A stretch of DNA of 64,000 bases. It comes from Frankia sp. QA3 (lineage in GTDB: Bacteria > Actinomycetota > Actinomycetes > Frankiales > Frankiaceae). The stretch is from assembly GCF_000262465.1 (NCBI RefSeq), contig NZ_CM001489.1, positions 4,034,027 through 4,098,026 on the forward strand, read 5' to 3'. The notes beneath the pieces were generated by a model. It ran no database searches and had not been told where the DNA came from. It saw nothing but the letters and a program-made list of their open reading frames with translations. Position numbers and translations under genes: made by a program. Shown here piece by piece: positions 18,296 through 27,741 of this stretch (its first letter is position 1; each line of letters starts with the position of its first letter).

Positions 18296-19417
18296 ATGTC
18301 ACGTCGTCTGAGGAACACCACTGCCGCGTTGCGCCATGGCTGGCATCCGGTGGCGCGCTCCGGCGAGGTCGCCGACGAACCGGTGCCGGTGCGGCTGCTG
18401 GGCGAACCGTGGGTCATCGCCCGACTGGACGATGGCCTGGCGGCGTTCGCCGACCGGTGCCCACACCGGCTCGCCCCGCTGTCGGCCGGCCGGGTGAACG
18501 CGCACGAGCTCGTCTGCGGCTATCACGGCTGGCGTTTCGTCGCCTCCGGCGAGTGCACCGCGGTCCCCGCTCTGGGCCCCGGGGTGCCCGCCCCCAGACG
18601 GGCCAGGGCCACCCCGCCGTGGGGCGTGGTCGAGCGGCATGGCCTGATCTGGATCGCCCCGGAGGAACCGTTCACCGACCTGATCGAGGTTCCCGAGGCG
18701 GACGAGGCGGGTTTCGACTCGGTCTGGCTCGAGCCATCGCGGTCCTCCGCCTGCGCCGGCCTGCTCGCCGACAACTTCCTGGACACGGCGCACTTCCCGT
18801 TCGTGCATGCCGACACGATCGGCGCCGGCGAGGACACCGTGGTCGCGCCCTACCGGGTGACGCAGGACGGCGACGGCTTCGTCGTCCAGATGGAACAGCG
18901 GGTCGCCAACCCGGAGGACCCCAAGGTCGCCACCGGCGAGCATCCGCTCGTTCAGCGCCGCTGGTCGACCTACGTGTACCGGCCGCCGTTCATGCTGCGG
19001 CTGCGCCTGGAGTACCCGGACGCCGGCATGATCAACACGATCCAGTTCTGCCTGCAGCCGGAGGACGAGGGATCGACCCGGATCTACACCCGGCTGCTGC
19101 GCGACGACCTGGGTGGGGACGCCGTGCAGATGGCCAAGGCCGCCCGCTTCGAACAGACGGTGCTCGACGAGGACCTCGCGCTGCAGGAGCGGTTCGACCT
19201 CGACGGCCTGCCCCTGGTCGGCGACGACGCCGACCCCGTCGAGGAGGTGAGCATCCGAGCCGACGCGGCGGGGGTGGCACTGCGCCGCGCGCTGGCGTCC
19301 CTCGTCGACCGGGCGGCCCGGCTGCCGCCAACCGGCGCCGGGCGACCGGGCGGCGGCCAGGACCGGGTCCTCACCGCCGCCCGGCGGACCGAGTACCGCC
19401 GGACGACGATCCGCTAG
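18296..19417 (+). CDS. Rieske non-heme iron oxygenase, HpxD-like candidate
   Basis: A 373-residue oxygenase alpha subunit. Rieske ligands are Cys55 and His57 (CPHRLAPLS) and Cys74 and His77 (CGYHGW). The mononuclear iron site is Asn160, Asp163, His166 and His171 in DNFLDTAHFPFVH. The ATG at 18296 has GAGG six bases upstream. It is divergent from the xanthine dehydrogenase genes. In Klebsiella a Rieske oxygenase, HpxD, together with a reductase, oxidises hypoxanthine, and Rieske enzymes also demethylate methylxanthines, so a purine substrate is a reasonable inference. No reductase gene lies beside it here, and other substrates (for example aromatic or steroid compounds) are not excluded. Confidence 0.85.
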   Translation: MSRRLRNTTAALRHGWHPVARSGEVADEPVPVRLLGEPWVIARLDDGLAAFADRCPHRLAPLSAGRVNAHELVCGYHGWRFVASGECTAVPALGPGVPAPRRARATPPWGVVERHGLIWIAPEEPFTDLIEVPEADEAGFDSVWLEPSRSSACAGLLADNFLDTAHFPFVHADTIGAGEDTVVAPYRVTQDGDGFVVQMEQRVANPEDPKVATGEHPLVQRRWSTYVYRPPFMLRLRLEYPDAGMINTIQFCLQPEDEGSTRIYTRLLRDDLGGDAVQMAKAARFEQTVLDEDLALQERFDLDGLPLVGDDADPVEEVSIRADAAGVALRRALASLVDRAARLPPTGAGRPGGGQDRVLTAARRTEYRRTTIR

Positions 19418-19590
19418 AGCCGGACGTACTCGGCGCTGGCCGCGGCTCATGATCCGGACTCGCCGCAGCGCAGCCCGAGCGCGGTGGGAGCTGCGGATAT
19501 CCGACACTCAGCGAGCGCGACATCGCAGCTCGACGGTCCATGACGCGACCTACGATGGAGATCGGATCCGGCCGGGAGGCGTGAAACGTC

Positions 19591-20814
19591 ATGACGGAGA
19601 GTGGTTGGGCGCGGCCTATCGCCACGGCGAGGTGGACGGATCTCGACCCTCGCGAGTTCGACCGGTTCCGCCGGCTGGTGAGCGCATCGGGGTCGCGTGC
19701 AGAGGCCGGTCTCGCCGCGCTGCCGGACCATGAGCTGGCCGTCGCCCTAGGTGTGGCCCGATCGGGCGGTGCGTCGAGGCGGGACGCGTCGGGGCCGGGC
19801 AGCGCGGGGCAGGGCTCGTCGGAGCCGGGGACCGCGGGGCAGGGCTCGTCGGGGCCGGTCCTGCTGCCCGAGGCTCTGCTGCTGTTCGGCCGTCCGGAGG
19901 CGATCCGCTGGTTCCTGCCCTGGCACGAGGCCGCGATGCAGATCATGCGGGCCGACACGGCCGTGGTGAACGACTTCTTCCACTGGCCGCTGTTCCGGCT
20001 CGCCGAGGAGCTGCTCGCCCGCTTCCGCGCCCGCAACACCCAACAGGTCATCCGGTTCGAACTCCTACGAGTGCACGTTCCCGCCTTTTCGGAGCAGGCG
20101 TTCCGGGAACTGATCACCAATGCGCTGACCCATCGGGACTATGACGTTCCCGGCGCCGTCCACGTGCGGTGGACCGACGATCGGATCGAGATCGCGAACC
20201 CGGTGGGACCGGCCGCCGGACCCCCGCCGGGGACCGTGCTCGCGGGGCCACCCCGCCCGCGCAACCCTCTGCTCGTCGACGCCTTCCGGCGCGCCGGGAT
20301 CGCCCAGCGCACCGGGCACGGGATCAGCCGGGCCATCGCCGACCAGCTCCGCCACGGCCTCGCAGCCCCCCGGTTCGATCGCCCGGCCGAGCGGACGGTC
20401 GTCGCCGCCCTGCCCGCCACCCCTGCGGACCTGGCCTTCGCCCGGTACGCCGCGGCCCGTGAGCGGCTCGGTCAGCCGCTGGGACGGGCCGAACTCCAGA
20501 TCGTCACCGCTCTGCGGCACGGCCACCGGCTGCGGACCGCGCAGGCGGCCGTCCTGCTCACCACGGACCGGTCGCAGGCGCGCGCCCACCTCATCGGCCT
20601 GCTCCAGGCGGGCCTGGTGCAGGTGGGCGGCGACAGCGCGGGGCGCACCTGGCACCTGACCGAGCAGGTGCGCCGCGAGCTGCGCGAATGCGCCGAGCAC
20701 GTCCGGGCGCAGACGAGTAGCCGCCACCAGACGGCGCCCGCGTCGTCCGGATGGGCCATCCCGGACGGTGGGCCCGTCCTGCCCCGCCCGCAGCGGGTGG
20801 CCGGCGGAGGCTGA
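19591..20814 (+). CDS. ATP-binding/winged-helix regulator (HATPase_c_4 type)
   Basis: A 407-residue protein with the GHKL-like domain found at the C-terminus of Schlafen/AlbA-type regulators: FRELITNALTHRDYDVPGAV and RTGHGISRAIADQL. Residues about 290-370 look like a winged helix (AELQIVTALRHGHRLRTAQA). The AlbA_2 DNA-binding domain normally in front of this module is not recognisable; instead there are about 120 unrelated residues and a low-complexity repeat (SAGQGSS, TAGQGSS) at 64-86. It may be a transcriptional regulator of the neighbouring purine genes, but that is context only. Confidence 0.72.
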   Translation: MTESGWARPIATARWTDLDPREFDRFRRLVSASGSRAEAGLAALPDHELAVALGVARSGGASRRDASGPGSAGQGSSEPGTAGQGSSGPVLLPEALLLFGRPEAIRWFLPWHEAAMQIMRADTAVVNDFFHWPLFRLAEELLARFRARNTQQVIRFELLRVHVPAFSEQAFRELITNALTHRDYDVPGAVHVRWTDDRIEIANPVGPAAGPPPGTVLAGPPRPRNPLLVDAFRRAGIAQRTGHGISRAIADQLRHGLAAPRFDRPAERTVVAALPATPADLAFARYAAARERLGQPLGRAELQIVTALRHGHRLRTAQAAVLLTTDRSQARAHLIGLLQAGLVQVGGDSAGRTWHLTEQVRRELRECAEHVRAQTSSRHQTAPASSGWAIPDGGPVLPRPQRVAGGG

Positions 20815-20884
20815 CGGCGACGACCAGGCCGGCGGCTGGCCGCCGACCCGATCGGGCGGCCGGAGGCGGTCCGATCGGGTCGGC

Positions 20885-20935
20885 GGGGCAGGTGCCGCTC
20901 AGGGGCAGGTGCCACTCAGGGGCAGGTGCCGCTCA
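20885..20935. repeat. Three 17-bp tandem repeats at a gene end
   Basis: GGGGCAGGTGCC(G/A)CTCA is repeated at 20885-20901, 20902-20918 and 20919-20935, the second copy with one change. The third copy carries the stop codon of the minus-strand gene at 20933. It fills most of the space between two convergent genes. Confidence 0.9.
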
Positions 20936-22798
20936 GGGGCGGGTGTAGAGCAGCCGGCCAAGGGTGGCCAGGGTGCGCAACGGGAACGGCAACCGGCAAC
21001 CGAGGTCGGCCGCGGCCGTGTCGACGGCGGCCAGCTCGCCGAGCACCGCCTCCCACGGGGCGTCGCTCATCAGGCCCAGCAGCGGCAGCGGGCAGGCCGC
21101 CCGGACCCAGCCCCGGTCCACGACGACGAACCCGCCGCCCATGCCCTCGACCGCTCGGGCAGCGGTCAGCATGTCGTCGTCACGGGCGCCGACCACGATC
21201 ACGTGGCCGGGGGCGTGCGCCGTCGACACCCCGAGCGCGCCGCGGCTGAGCCCGCAGCCGCGGATCAGCCCGATGTCGACCGGTCCGCCGCCGCCGTCCT
21301 GCTCGAAGACCGCAACCTTGTGCAGGTCACGGGTGGGGTCGGCGACCGCGTAGCCCCCGTGCACCGTCGGCTGCACCCGAACGGTGCGCAGGCCATGCCG
21401 GCGGGCCGTCTCCGTCGCCGGCTCCGGGCCCGCCACGCCCAGCGGGTTGCGCGCCGGGCCACCGGCGACCGGCGGGTTCGGCGGCTCGCGCGGGACGTCG
21501 ATGCTGACCGCCGCGACGCTGGCGTCCTGCCTGCCCGCCCGGCGCAGACCTGGGCAGGTGAAGGAGCCGGCATGCAGGTTGGCCGGCAGCCGGATCCGGC
21601 CGACGGCCCAGGCCGGCGCCACGTCCAGGTTGTCGAACAGGGGGCGGCCGCGCTCCGCGGCGATCCGGCCGCCCGCCACCACCACGTCGGGCGGGGCGGT
21701 GCCGGCGAGGGTGGACACCACCTGCAGGTCGGCCAGCCGGGCGGGGGCGATGGCGCCCAACGTCGACTCCAGGCCGTGCATCCGCGCCGGGAGCAGGGTG
21801 GCGTGCCGGATCGCGTCGATCGGGCCCATGCCCTGGCCGACGGCGAGCCGCACGTCATGGTCGAGATGGCCGTGGGTGGCGAGTTCGGTGACCGTCCTGC
21901 TCCTGGTCCGGCCGGGGTTCTCCAACGCCCAGCGCAGTCCGGCGGCGTCCGCCACGGGCCCCGCGCCCAGCGCGGACAGGCCGCTCACCCCGGTCCCGGG
22001 CGGCGCCGGGGTCACCTCGACGACCGAGGTGGTGGTGGGTGAGGCCGGTGGGACCGCCGCGGAGCCGGTGGCCGGCGGGACGGGCGGGACCGGTGCGGCG
22101 GGTGGGAGGTCGGCGGCAGGAGGGAGGGCACCGCCCGAACGGAGCAGCACCCGCAGCGGCGTCGCGGAGCCGGTGGCGAGCTCCGAGCCCCGGGCCCCGC
22201 CGAGCGCGATCAGCGCCGCCGGGTCGGTCAGCAGCGTCACCGTCCCGCGGGGGATGAGCAGGCGGGCCAGCTCGCCCGGGCTGAGCAGCGTCTCCTCGAC
22301 CCGCAGCCCGGCGTCGACGTAGGCGGGGACGACGTAACGACCGGCGGCGTCGAGGGAGCGCCGGCCGCTGAGCACCCCGGGCCTGGTCACGGCGGCGATG
22401 TACCGCCCGACGATGAGGATGTCGCGGTTGACCACCGTGCCGTCGTGCACGACCACGACCAGCCCGCCGCGCACGACCAGGTCGGCGTCCTCCTCACCGT
22501 CGGCTACCCGGCGCAGGCGTTCCAGCTCGGCGGCCGAGGGAGGCAGCCGGTCCGCGCCGGCCACCGAAAGGTGCCCGATCGGTTCCGGCGGAGGGTCGCG
22601 CCGGTCCGCACCGGGGATCACCACGGGCGACTCCGTGCGGGCCGGTGCTCGCGGGTATGTGGCCGAACCGGCGGGAGCCGTCCGCGTCGGCCGGACCACC
22701 CGGCCGCACGCCGCCATCAGCCGGGGTCCGAGGCTGGTGCAGTCGACGTTCAAAGGCAGCCCTTCATCCACCGGCCGGCGCCGGCGGCACATGTACAT
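20933..22798 (-). CDS. Adenine deaminase homologue lacking the metal-binding HxH
   Basis: A 621-residue protein (start uncertain) with adenine deaminase framework: DADLVVRGGLVVVV and VNRDILIVGRYIAAV near the N-terminus, a THGHLDHDVRLAVGQGMGPI stretch, and the C-terminal domain ending in FPLRTLATLGRL. The key enzyme motif, normally DxHxHxESS after the PGFID-like strand, reads DAGLRVEETLL here, so both metal-ligand histidines are missing. The middle of the barrel is replaced by about 60 residues of Pro/Ala/Thr-rich sequence (about 215-275). I infer a pseudoenzyme or a binding/regulatory derivative, or a gene in decay although the frame is still open. It lies beside purine genes, consistent with the family. 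Confidence 0.72.
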   Translation of the reverse strand: MYMCRRRRPVDEGLPLNVDCTSLGPRLMAACGRVVRPTRTAPAGSATYPRAPARTESPVVIPGADRRDPPPEPIGHLSVAGADRLPPSAAELERLRRVADGEEDADLVVRGGLVVVVHDGTVVNRDILIVGRYIAAVTRPGVLSGRRSLDAAGRYVVPAYVDAGLRVEETLLSPGELARLLIPRGTVTLLTDPAALIALGGARGSELATGSATPLRVLLRSGGALPPAADLPPAAPVPPVPPATGSAAVPPASPTTTSVVEVTPAPPGTGVSGLSALGAGPVADAAGLRWALENPGRTRSRTVTELATHGHLDHDVRLAVGQGMGPIDAIRHATLLPARMHGLESTLGAIAPARLADLQVVSTLAGTAPPDVVVAGGRIAAERGRPLFDNLDVAPAWAVGRIRLPANLHAGSFTCPGLRRAGRQDASVAAVSIDVPREPPNPPVAGGPARNPLGVAGPEPATETARRHGLRTVRVQPTVHGGYAVADPTRDLHKVAVFEQDGGGGPVDIGLIRGCGLSRGALGVSTAHAPGHVIVVGARDDDMLTAARAVEGMGGGFVVVDRGWVRAACPLPLLGLMSDAPWEAVLGELAAVDTAAADLGCRLPFPLRTLATLGRLLYTRP

Positions 22799-23012
22799 CC
22801 GATGACGGCAGGCAGGGAACGCGGCCGCACGGAAACTACGCGTAATTCACGCCGATTTTTGTTATATCGCACAGGAAACGCGAGATACACCGCGGGAGGG
22901 CAGGCCGGGGGGCGACGACGTGCACGATGGAGAACCGACCGCCCCAGGATGGCCCGTCCGGACGATGCGGCGGGTGCGATCGACGGCACCATTGCTGTCA
23001 TCACAATTCCCG

Positions 23013-23903
23013 CTACCTGCCACGGCCCGGGTTCGGCCCGTAACGCGCCAGGACGATCGCCTCGATGAAGCCGACGATGGCGTACAGCACGATGCTCGCC
23101 ACCGTGATCACCACTACCGAGGCCCACACTCCGCCGTAGTTGAACGTCTGCTGGGCGCGCTGCATGTAGTAGCCGAGCCCCTCACCCGTCGCCAGCCACT
23201 CGGCGAGCAGCGCACCGATGACCGCGCCCGGGACGGCGATGCGGGCGGAGACGAACAGCGCCGGCAGGGCGCTGGGCAGCGCGACCTTGCGCAGCACGGT
23301 CGCGGGACCGCCGCCGTAGGCGAGGACCAGGTCGGCGGCGGCCGGCGGGCCGGACCGCAGCCCGAAGACCAGGTTCACCAGCGACGGGAAGAACACGATG
23401 ATGCCGGCGATGACCCCGACCGCGGTCAGGCCCCGTCCGAAGATCAGGGTGAGCAGCGGGATCATCGCCACCAGCGGCACCGACCGCAGCATCATCGCCA
23501 CCGGCATCAGCGCCCGTTCCACCGAGCGGAACAGCACGAAGGAGACGGCGACGACGATCGCGGCCACGGTGCCCGCCAGATACCCGACCCCGGCGTCGCC
23601 CAGGGTGTGCCACAGCCCGTCGAGGATCGCCCGGCGACTCTCGGCGGCCTTGTCGGCCGTGAACAGGTACTTCCACACCGCCTGCGGATCCTTGGCGACC
23701 AGTGGGTCGAGATCGAACACGGCGATGAACGCGTACCAGAGGCCGACGATCACGGCGGCCGACGCCACGACGGACAGCACCGTGCGGCCGACCCGCAGCA
23801 GGATCGCCGTGAGCATCAGGTGCGCGCCGCGCCCCGGGGCCGCCGGCACGGAACCGGCCGCGGCCGGTTCCACGGTGGTCGCCGCCGGTGCGCCGGCCGT
23901 CAC
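23013..23903 (-). CDS. ABC transporter permease (second)
   Basis: A 296-residue inner-membrane permease of the nitrate/sulfonate/taurine (SsuC/TauC) type, with five to six hydrophobic segments and the EAA-like loop in VLRKVALPSALPALFVSARIA facing the ATPase. The GTG start at 23903 overlaps the preceding permease stop (GTGA). The first 40 residues are Ala/Pro-rich. It pairs with the permease just upstream to form the heterodimeric channel. Confidence 0.9.
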   Translation of the reverse strand: MTAGAPAATTVEPAAAGSVPAAPGRGAHLMLTAILLRVGRTVLSVVASAAVIVGLWYAFIAVFDLDPLVAKDPQAVWKYLFTADKAAESRRAILDGLWHTLGDAGVGYLAGTVAAIVVAVSFVLFRSVERALMPVAMMLRSVPLVAMIPLLTLIFGRGLTAVGVIAGIIVFFPSLVNLVFGLRSGPPAAADLVLAYGGGPATVLRKVALPSALPALFVSARIAVPGAVIGALLAEWLATGEGLGYYMQRAQQTFNYGGVWASVVVITVASIVLYAIVGFIEAIVLARYGPNPGRGR

Positions 23904-24808
23904 TGCCCGCCTCCCGGGTTCCCGCGCGGCGCCCACGGGGTGAGCAGCCTGGCGACGAGCGCGGTCAGCGCGTAGCCCAGTCCGGCGACCGCGGAGGCGA
24001 CCACGGCCAGCGCCCACGTCCGCGGGACCTCCAGGGCCTGCTGGGAGTGGACCATGGCCACGCCGAGCCCCCGGTCCGCGCCGAGGTACTCACCGATGAT
24101 CGCGCCGAGGACGGCGGCCGGCGCGGCGATCTGCAGCCCGGCGAAGGTGCTCGGCAATGCGGCCCGCAACCGGATGTACCGCAGCTGCTTCCAGGCGCCG
24201 CCGCCGCTGGCCCGCACCACGTCGAGGCTCGCCGGGTCGGCGGCGCGCAGCCCGAGCAGGGTGCCGACCATCGTCGTGAAGAACACGGAGATGCCGGCCA
24301 GGGCGATCTGCGGGGTGCTGCCGTCGAAGACGGTGGTGAGGATCGGCCCGATCGCGATGATCGGCAGACAGTAGGACGCCACGCCGATCTGCAGCAGCAC
24401 CCGCTCCACCACCGGTACCCCGAAGAACATCACGGCGAGGCCGATGGCCAGGCCGTTACCGATCAACCAGCCCTTCACGGCGATCTCCACCGTCGACTTC
24501 GCCGACGTCCACATGAGCCGGTGGTCGTCCCACAGCGCCCGCACGACCTCCCACGGGGTGGGCACCACCCCGCCGTTGTCGAGCACGGTGACCGCGAGCA
24601 CCCACCACAGCGCGATGAGCCCGACGATCCCGACCGCGCCACCGATCCAGGCCGGCCGGTCGCCACCAGCACCGGCGCCGCCACGGCGGCGCCGCGCCCC
24701 GGGACCGCCTGACCCGCTCGGTCCACCCGACCCGGGCGATCCCCCCGGTCCCCCCGGGTCACCCGGACCGCCGGTGGCGCCGAAGGCGGCGTCCTGCAGA
24801 GTCGTCAT
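23900..24808 (-). CDS. ABC transporter permease (first)
   Basis: A 302-residue permease of the same SsuC-like family as its neighbour, with the cytoplasmic-loop motif [20 protein letters not shown] and about six membrane spans. The first 45 residues are a Gly/Pro/Ser low-complexity stretch followed by a basic run (ARRRRGG) before the first membrane segment. Its start overlaps the ATPase stop by four bases and its stop overlaps the next permease. Confidence 0.9.
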   Translation of the reverse strand: MTTLQDAAFGATGGPGDPGGPGGSPGSGGPSGSGGPGARRRRGGAGAGGDRPAWIGGAVGIVGLIALWWVLAVTVLDNGGVVPTPWEVVRALWDDHRLMWTSAKSTVEIAVKGWLIGNGLAIGLAVMFFGVPVVERVLLQIGVASYCLPIIAIGPILTTVFDGSTPQIALAGISVFFTTMVGTLLGLRAADPASLDVVRASGGGAWKQLRYIRLRAALPSTFAGLQIAAPAAVLGAIIGEYLGADRGLGVAMVHSQQALEVPRTWALAVVASAVAGLGYALTALVARLLTPWAPRGNPGGGQ

Positions 24809-25689
24809 ACGGCGCTCCGAGCGGGATCGGCCGCCGGCGTCCCCACCGTGGCCGCCGCCGGGTCGCCGCCGGCGAACAGCAGCGCCGACAGCTCGTCGTG
24901 CAGCTCGTGGAACCGCGCCGAGCGCAGCATCTCCGGGGTGCGCGGCCGGGGCAGGTCGATGTCGACGAGCGAGCAGATGCGGCCCGGCCGGGCACTCATC
25001 ACCGCGACGGTGTCGGAGAGGATCACCGCCTCGGGGATGGAATGGGTGACGAGCAGGGTCGTCGTGGCCCGTTCGCCCCAGATCCGCAGCAGCTCGAAGT
25101 TCAGCCGCTGACGGGTCATGTCGTCGAGGGCGCCGAACGGCTCGTCGAGCAGCAGGATCCGGGGCTCGACGACGAGGGCGCGCGCGATCGCGACCCGCTG
25201 ACGCATCCCGCCGGACAGCTGCGCCGGGCGGGCCTTCTCGAAGCCGGTGAGCCCCACCAGCCGGATCAGGTCCGCGATCACCGCCCGGTCCGCCTTCACC
25301 CCGGCGACCTCGAGCGGCAGGCGGATGTTGGCCTCGACCGAGCGCCACGGCAGCAGCGCCGAGTCCTGGAAGGCGATGCCGAGGTGGTGGCCACGGCGGG
25401 CGGTCGCCGGATGCTCCCCGTGCACCAGCACCTCACCGGCGCTGGGCGCGTCGAGATCGGCGAGGATGCGCAGCACCGTCGACTTCCCGCAGCCCGACGG
25501 CCCGATGAGCGTCAGGAACGAGCCCTCCGCGGTGGCGAGGTTGACGTCGTCGAGGGCGAGAATCGACTTGCGGCCGAGGCGGAACTCCTTGCGCAGGCCC
25601 ACCACGCTCACGCCGGAACCAGGGGCAGCAGCGGAGGGAGCCGACGGTCCCGGGACCGGCTCCGACATCGGCGTGGCGGCTGCACTCAT
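24805..25689 (-). CDS. ABC transporter ATP-binding protein
   Basis: A 294-residue ATPase with Walker [11 protein letters not shown]-loop [12 protein letters not shown], signature [15 protein letters not shown] and Walker [13 protein letters not shown] with the H-loop [13 protein letters not shown]. It is most like the SsuB/TauB/ThiZ group that powers uptake of sulfonates, nitrate or pyrimidine-like compounds. N- and C-terminal Ala/Pro extensions flank the domain. It overlaps the binding-protein gene and the first permease by four bases each, so all four genes are one operon. Confidence 0.95.
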   Translation of the reverse strand: MSAAATPMSEPVPGPSAPSAAAPGSGVSVVGLRKEFRLGRKSILALDDVNLATAEGSFLTLIGPSGCGKSTVLRILADLDAPSAGEVLVHGEHPATARRGHHLGIAFQDSALLPWRSVEANIRLPLEVAGVKADRAVIADLIRLVGLTGFEKARPAQLSGGMRQRVAIARALVVEPRILLLDEPFGALDDMTRQRLNFELLRIWGERATTTLLVTHSIPEAVILSDTVAVMSARPGRICSLVDIDLPRPRTPEMLRSARFHELHDELSALLFAGGDPAAATVGTPAADPARSAV

Positions 25690-26762
25690 ATGAGTTCCGG
25701 CTTCTCCTTGTACAGCTCTCGGATGATGGACAGATCGAACAGCTTTTCGGCGGTGATGTCGACGCCGGCGAGCTTGAGGGTGGCGATGTTCTCCTCGACC
25801 AGTTCGTCGGTGATCGTGAACAGCCCGTTCTTCTTCGTCTCCTCGGTGAGGATGAGCTTGTTCTGGTCGGCGCTCTCCAGCCCCTGCTCCTTCTCGTCCA
25901 GGCCGAGGTCCTTGCCGTAGACGGTGGCGGCGAGCTTGGCGCCGAGCGAGGCGTCGGAGGTGGCGTCCTTCCAGCCGCGGATCTCGGCGGTCAGTGCCGC
26001 CTTCACCTTGTCGCGGTTCTTCGCGATCGACTCGTCGGTGACCATGAAGGTCTCCGAGACGAGTGGATAGTTGTGGTCGGCGAGCAGGAAGGTGGCGACG
26101 TCGAAGCCCTTGACCCGCAGCAGGTTCGGCTCGTTCGTCACGAACGCGAACCAGCCGTCGACCGTCCCGGTGGTCAGCGGCAGCGGGTCGAACTCGACCG
26201 GCACCTTCGTGATGGACGACGGGTCGAGCTTGTTCGCCTTCAGGAACGCCGACCAGACCGACTCGTTGGTCGCCTGTACGCCGATCTTCTTGCCGACCAT
26301 GTCCTGCGGCGTCTTGATCGGGCTCTTGGCCATCGACAGGATGGCGAACGGGTTCTTCTGGTACTGCGCGCCGATGATCTTCAGTGGGGCGCCCTGGGCG
26401 ATCGCGGTCCCGGTGATGTCCGGCGAGGAGATTCCGATGAAGGCCTTTCCGGTGGCGACGTCGGTGTCCTGCGGCGTCGCCGACGGGCCGCCCGCGATCA
26501 GGTTGACGCCGGAGAAACCCGCCGCCTTGTAGTACCCGCGCTGGTCGGCCAGGTACTCGCCGGCGAACTCCGCGTTCTTGATCCACGACAGCCGTATGCT
26601 GAGCGTCCCGAACGAACCGGCGCCGGAGCCGCCCGAGCCCGAGTCGTCGTCGCTGCCGCACGCGGCGAGCAGGCCACCCCCGCCGACGGTGAGCAGAGTC
26701 GCTCCCGCGGTCACTCCCACACCCCGGCGGAGAAAACCCCGCCGATCCAGACCTGTTGTCAC
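25686..26762 (-). CDS. ABC transporter substrate-binding lipoprotein, NMT1/THI5-like
   Basis: A 358-residue secreted solute-binding protein. The N-terminus has a twin-arginine motif (DRRGFLRRG), a hydrophobic stretch and the lipobox LLAACG, so it is probably a Tat-exported lipoprotein. [19 protein letters not shown] and [13 protein letters not shown] resemble the THI5/NMT1 group (ThiY, RibY), which bind pyrimidine or flavin-type ligands. Position between purine catabolism and urease suggests a nucleobase-derived or ureide ligand; this is inference. Start: GTG at 26762, with a G-run four bases upstream; a TTG one codon earlier is possible. Confidence 0.88.
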   Translation of the reverse strand: MTTGLDRRGFLRRGVGVTAGATLLTVGGGGLLAACGSDDDSGSGGSGAGSFGTLSIRLSWIKNAEFAGEYLADQRGYYKAAGFSGVNLIAGGPSATPQDTDVATGKAFIGISSPDITGTAIAQGAPLKIIGAQYQKNPFAILSMAKSPIKTPQDMVGKKIGVQATNESVWSAFLKANKLDPSSITKVPVEFDPLPLTTGTVDGWFAFVTNEPNLLRVKGFDVATFLLADHNYPLVSETFMVTDESIAKNRDKVKAALTAEIRGWKDATSDASLGAKLAATVYGKDLGLDEKEQGLESADQNKLILTEETKKNGLFTITDELVEENIATLKLAGVDITAEKLFDLSIIRELYKEKPELI

Positions 26763-27121
26763 CAAACCCCCATTGCCCTCGTCCCGGGCGCACCCCCATC
26801 GGCCGGTCGGTCCGACCTTCCCGAGCGGTCCCCCGGACGCTAGGAAGAAGGCGTATCCGTCTCATCGCACCTGTGTGAATTGCCAGTAACTCCATTCTCG
26901 CCGCCGGGCCGGTCACGCTCCACCACCGCCCCCGGGATTCCCGCCGACCGAAACGTCGCCGAAACCTGGATGCCCCGAAAGAGGTTTATCGTTCACCTGC
27001 CCGACATCGGGCAACGTCCGAATGACGTACCTGCATGAGTGCCGCGGGACCCGCGCACGGAGGTCCGGGCCGGCCGCGGCGACGCCGGCATCATTGGCAC
27101 CGCCTGCTAGGCTTCGCGTTC
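26763..27121. other. Divergent control region, ABC importer/urease (359 bp)
   Basis: No gene. It separates the importer operon from ureABC and contains the 16-bp palindrome at 26998-27013. A/T-richer patches near 26875-26900 and 26970-26995 are candidate promoter sites. Confidence 0.5.
26998..27013. promoter_or_regulatory. Perfect 16-bp palindrome upstream of ureA
   Basis: TGCCCGA (26998-27004) and TCGGGCA (27007-27013) are exact inverted copies around CA, about 108 bp before the ureA start. It is a candidate operator for urease or for the divergent importer. Confidence 0.45.
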
Positions 27122-27424
27122 GTGCTGCTGAGCCCCCATGAACAGGAACGGCTGCTCATCCATGTGGCGGCCGGACTCGCCCGGGAACGACGCGCCCGCG
27201 GGCTGCGGCTGAACCATCCCGAGGCGACCGCGCTCATCACCTCGTTCCTGCTGGAGGGGGCCCGCGACGGCCGCAGCGTCGCCGACCTGATGACCGCCGG
27301 GCGCGGCGTGCTCACCCGGGACGACGTCATGGAGGGGGTGCCGGAGATGCTCGCCGAGGTCCAGGTCGAGGCGACGTTCCCGGACGGCACCAAGCTGGTT
27401 ACCGTGCACCAGCCGATCCCTTGA
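27122..27424 (+). CDS. ureA: Urease gamma subunit
   Basis: A 100-residue gamma subunit: [40 protein letters not shown], and [20 protein letters not shown] are all family landmarks. It forms the (alpha-beta-gamma)3 urease that hydrolyses urea to ammonia and carbamate in the cytosol. I chose the GTG at 27122 because it gives the standard N-terminus; an in-frame ATG at 27035 would add an unlikely Arg/His-rich leader. Its stop overlaps the TTG start of ureB. Confidence 0.95.
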   Translation: MLLSPHEQERLLIHVAAGLARERRARGLRLNHPEATALITSFLLEGARDGRSVADLMTAGRGVLTRDDVMEGVPEMLAEVQVEATFPDGTKLVTVHQPIP

Positions 27425-27741
27425 TCCCCGGCGAGGTCCTGCCGGGCGAGGACCCCATCGAGATCAACCCGGGGCGGCCCGTCCGGACGGTGCTGGTCCG
27501 CAACACCGGCGACCGCCCGGTGCAGGTCGGATCGCATTACCACTTCGCCGCGGCCAACCCCGCGCTCGACTTCGACCGCGCGGGCGCGTGGGGGCACCGG
27601 CTGGCCGTGCCCGCCGGCACCGCGGTCCGCTTCGAGCCCGGGGTGGAACGCGAGGTCGATCTCGTCCCGCTGGCCGGCGCCCGCGTCGTGCCCGGCCTGC
27701 GCCCGGAGTCGGCCGGCCCGCTCGACGGAGAAGGCTCATGA
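27421..27741 (+). CDS. ureB: Urease beta subunit
   Basis: A 106-residue beta subunit beginning [19 protein letters not shown], with [20 protein letters not shown] and the [16 protein letters not shown] strand, all standard. The start is a TTG at 27421 overlapping the ureA stop (TTGA), and its own stop overlaps the ureC start (ATGA at 27738-27741), so the three structural genes are translationally coupled. Confidence 0.95.
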   Translation: MIPGEVLPGEDPIEINPGRPVRTVLVRNTGDRPVQVGSHYHFAAANPALDFDRAGAWGHRLAVPAGTAVRFEPGVEREVDLVPLAGARVVPGLRPESAGPLDGEGS

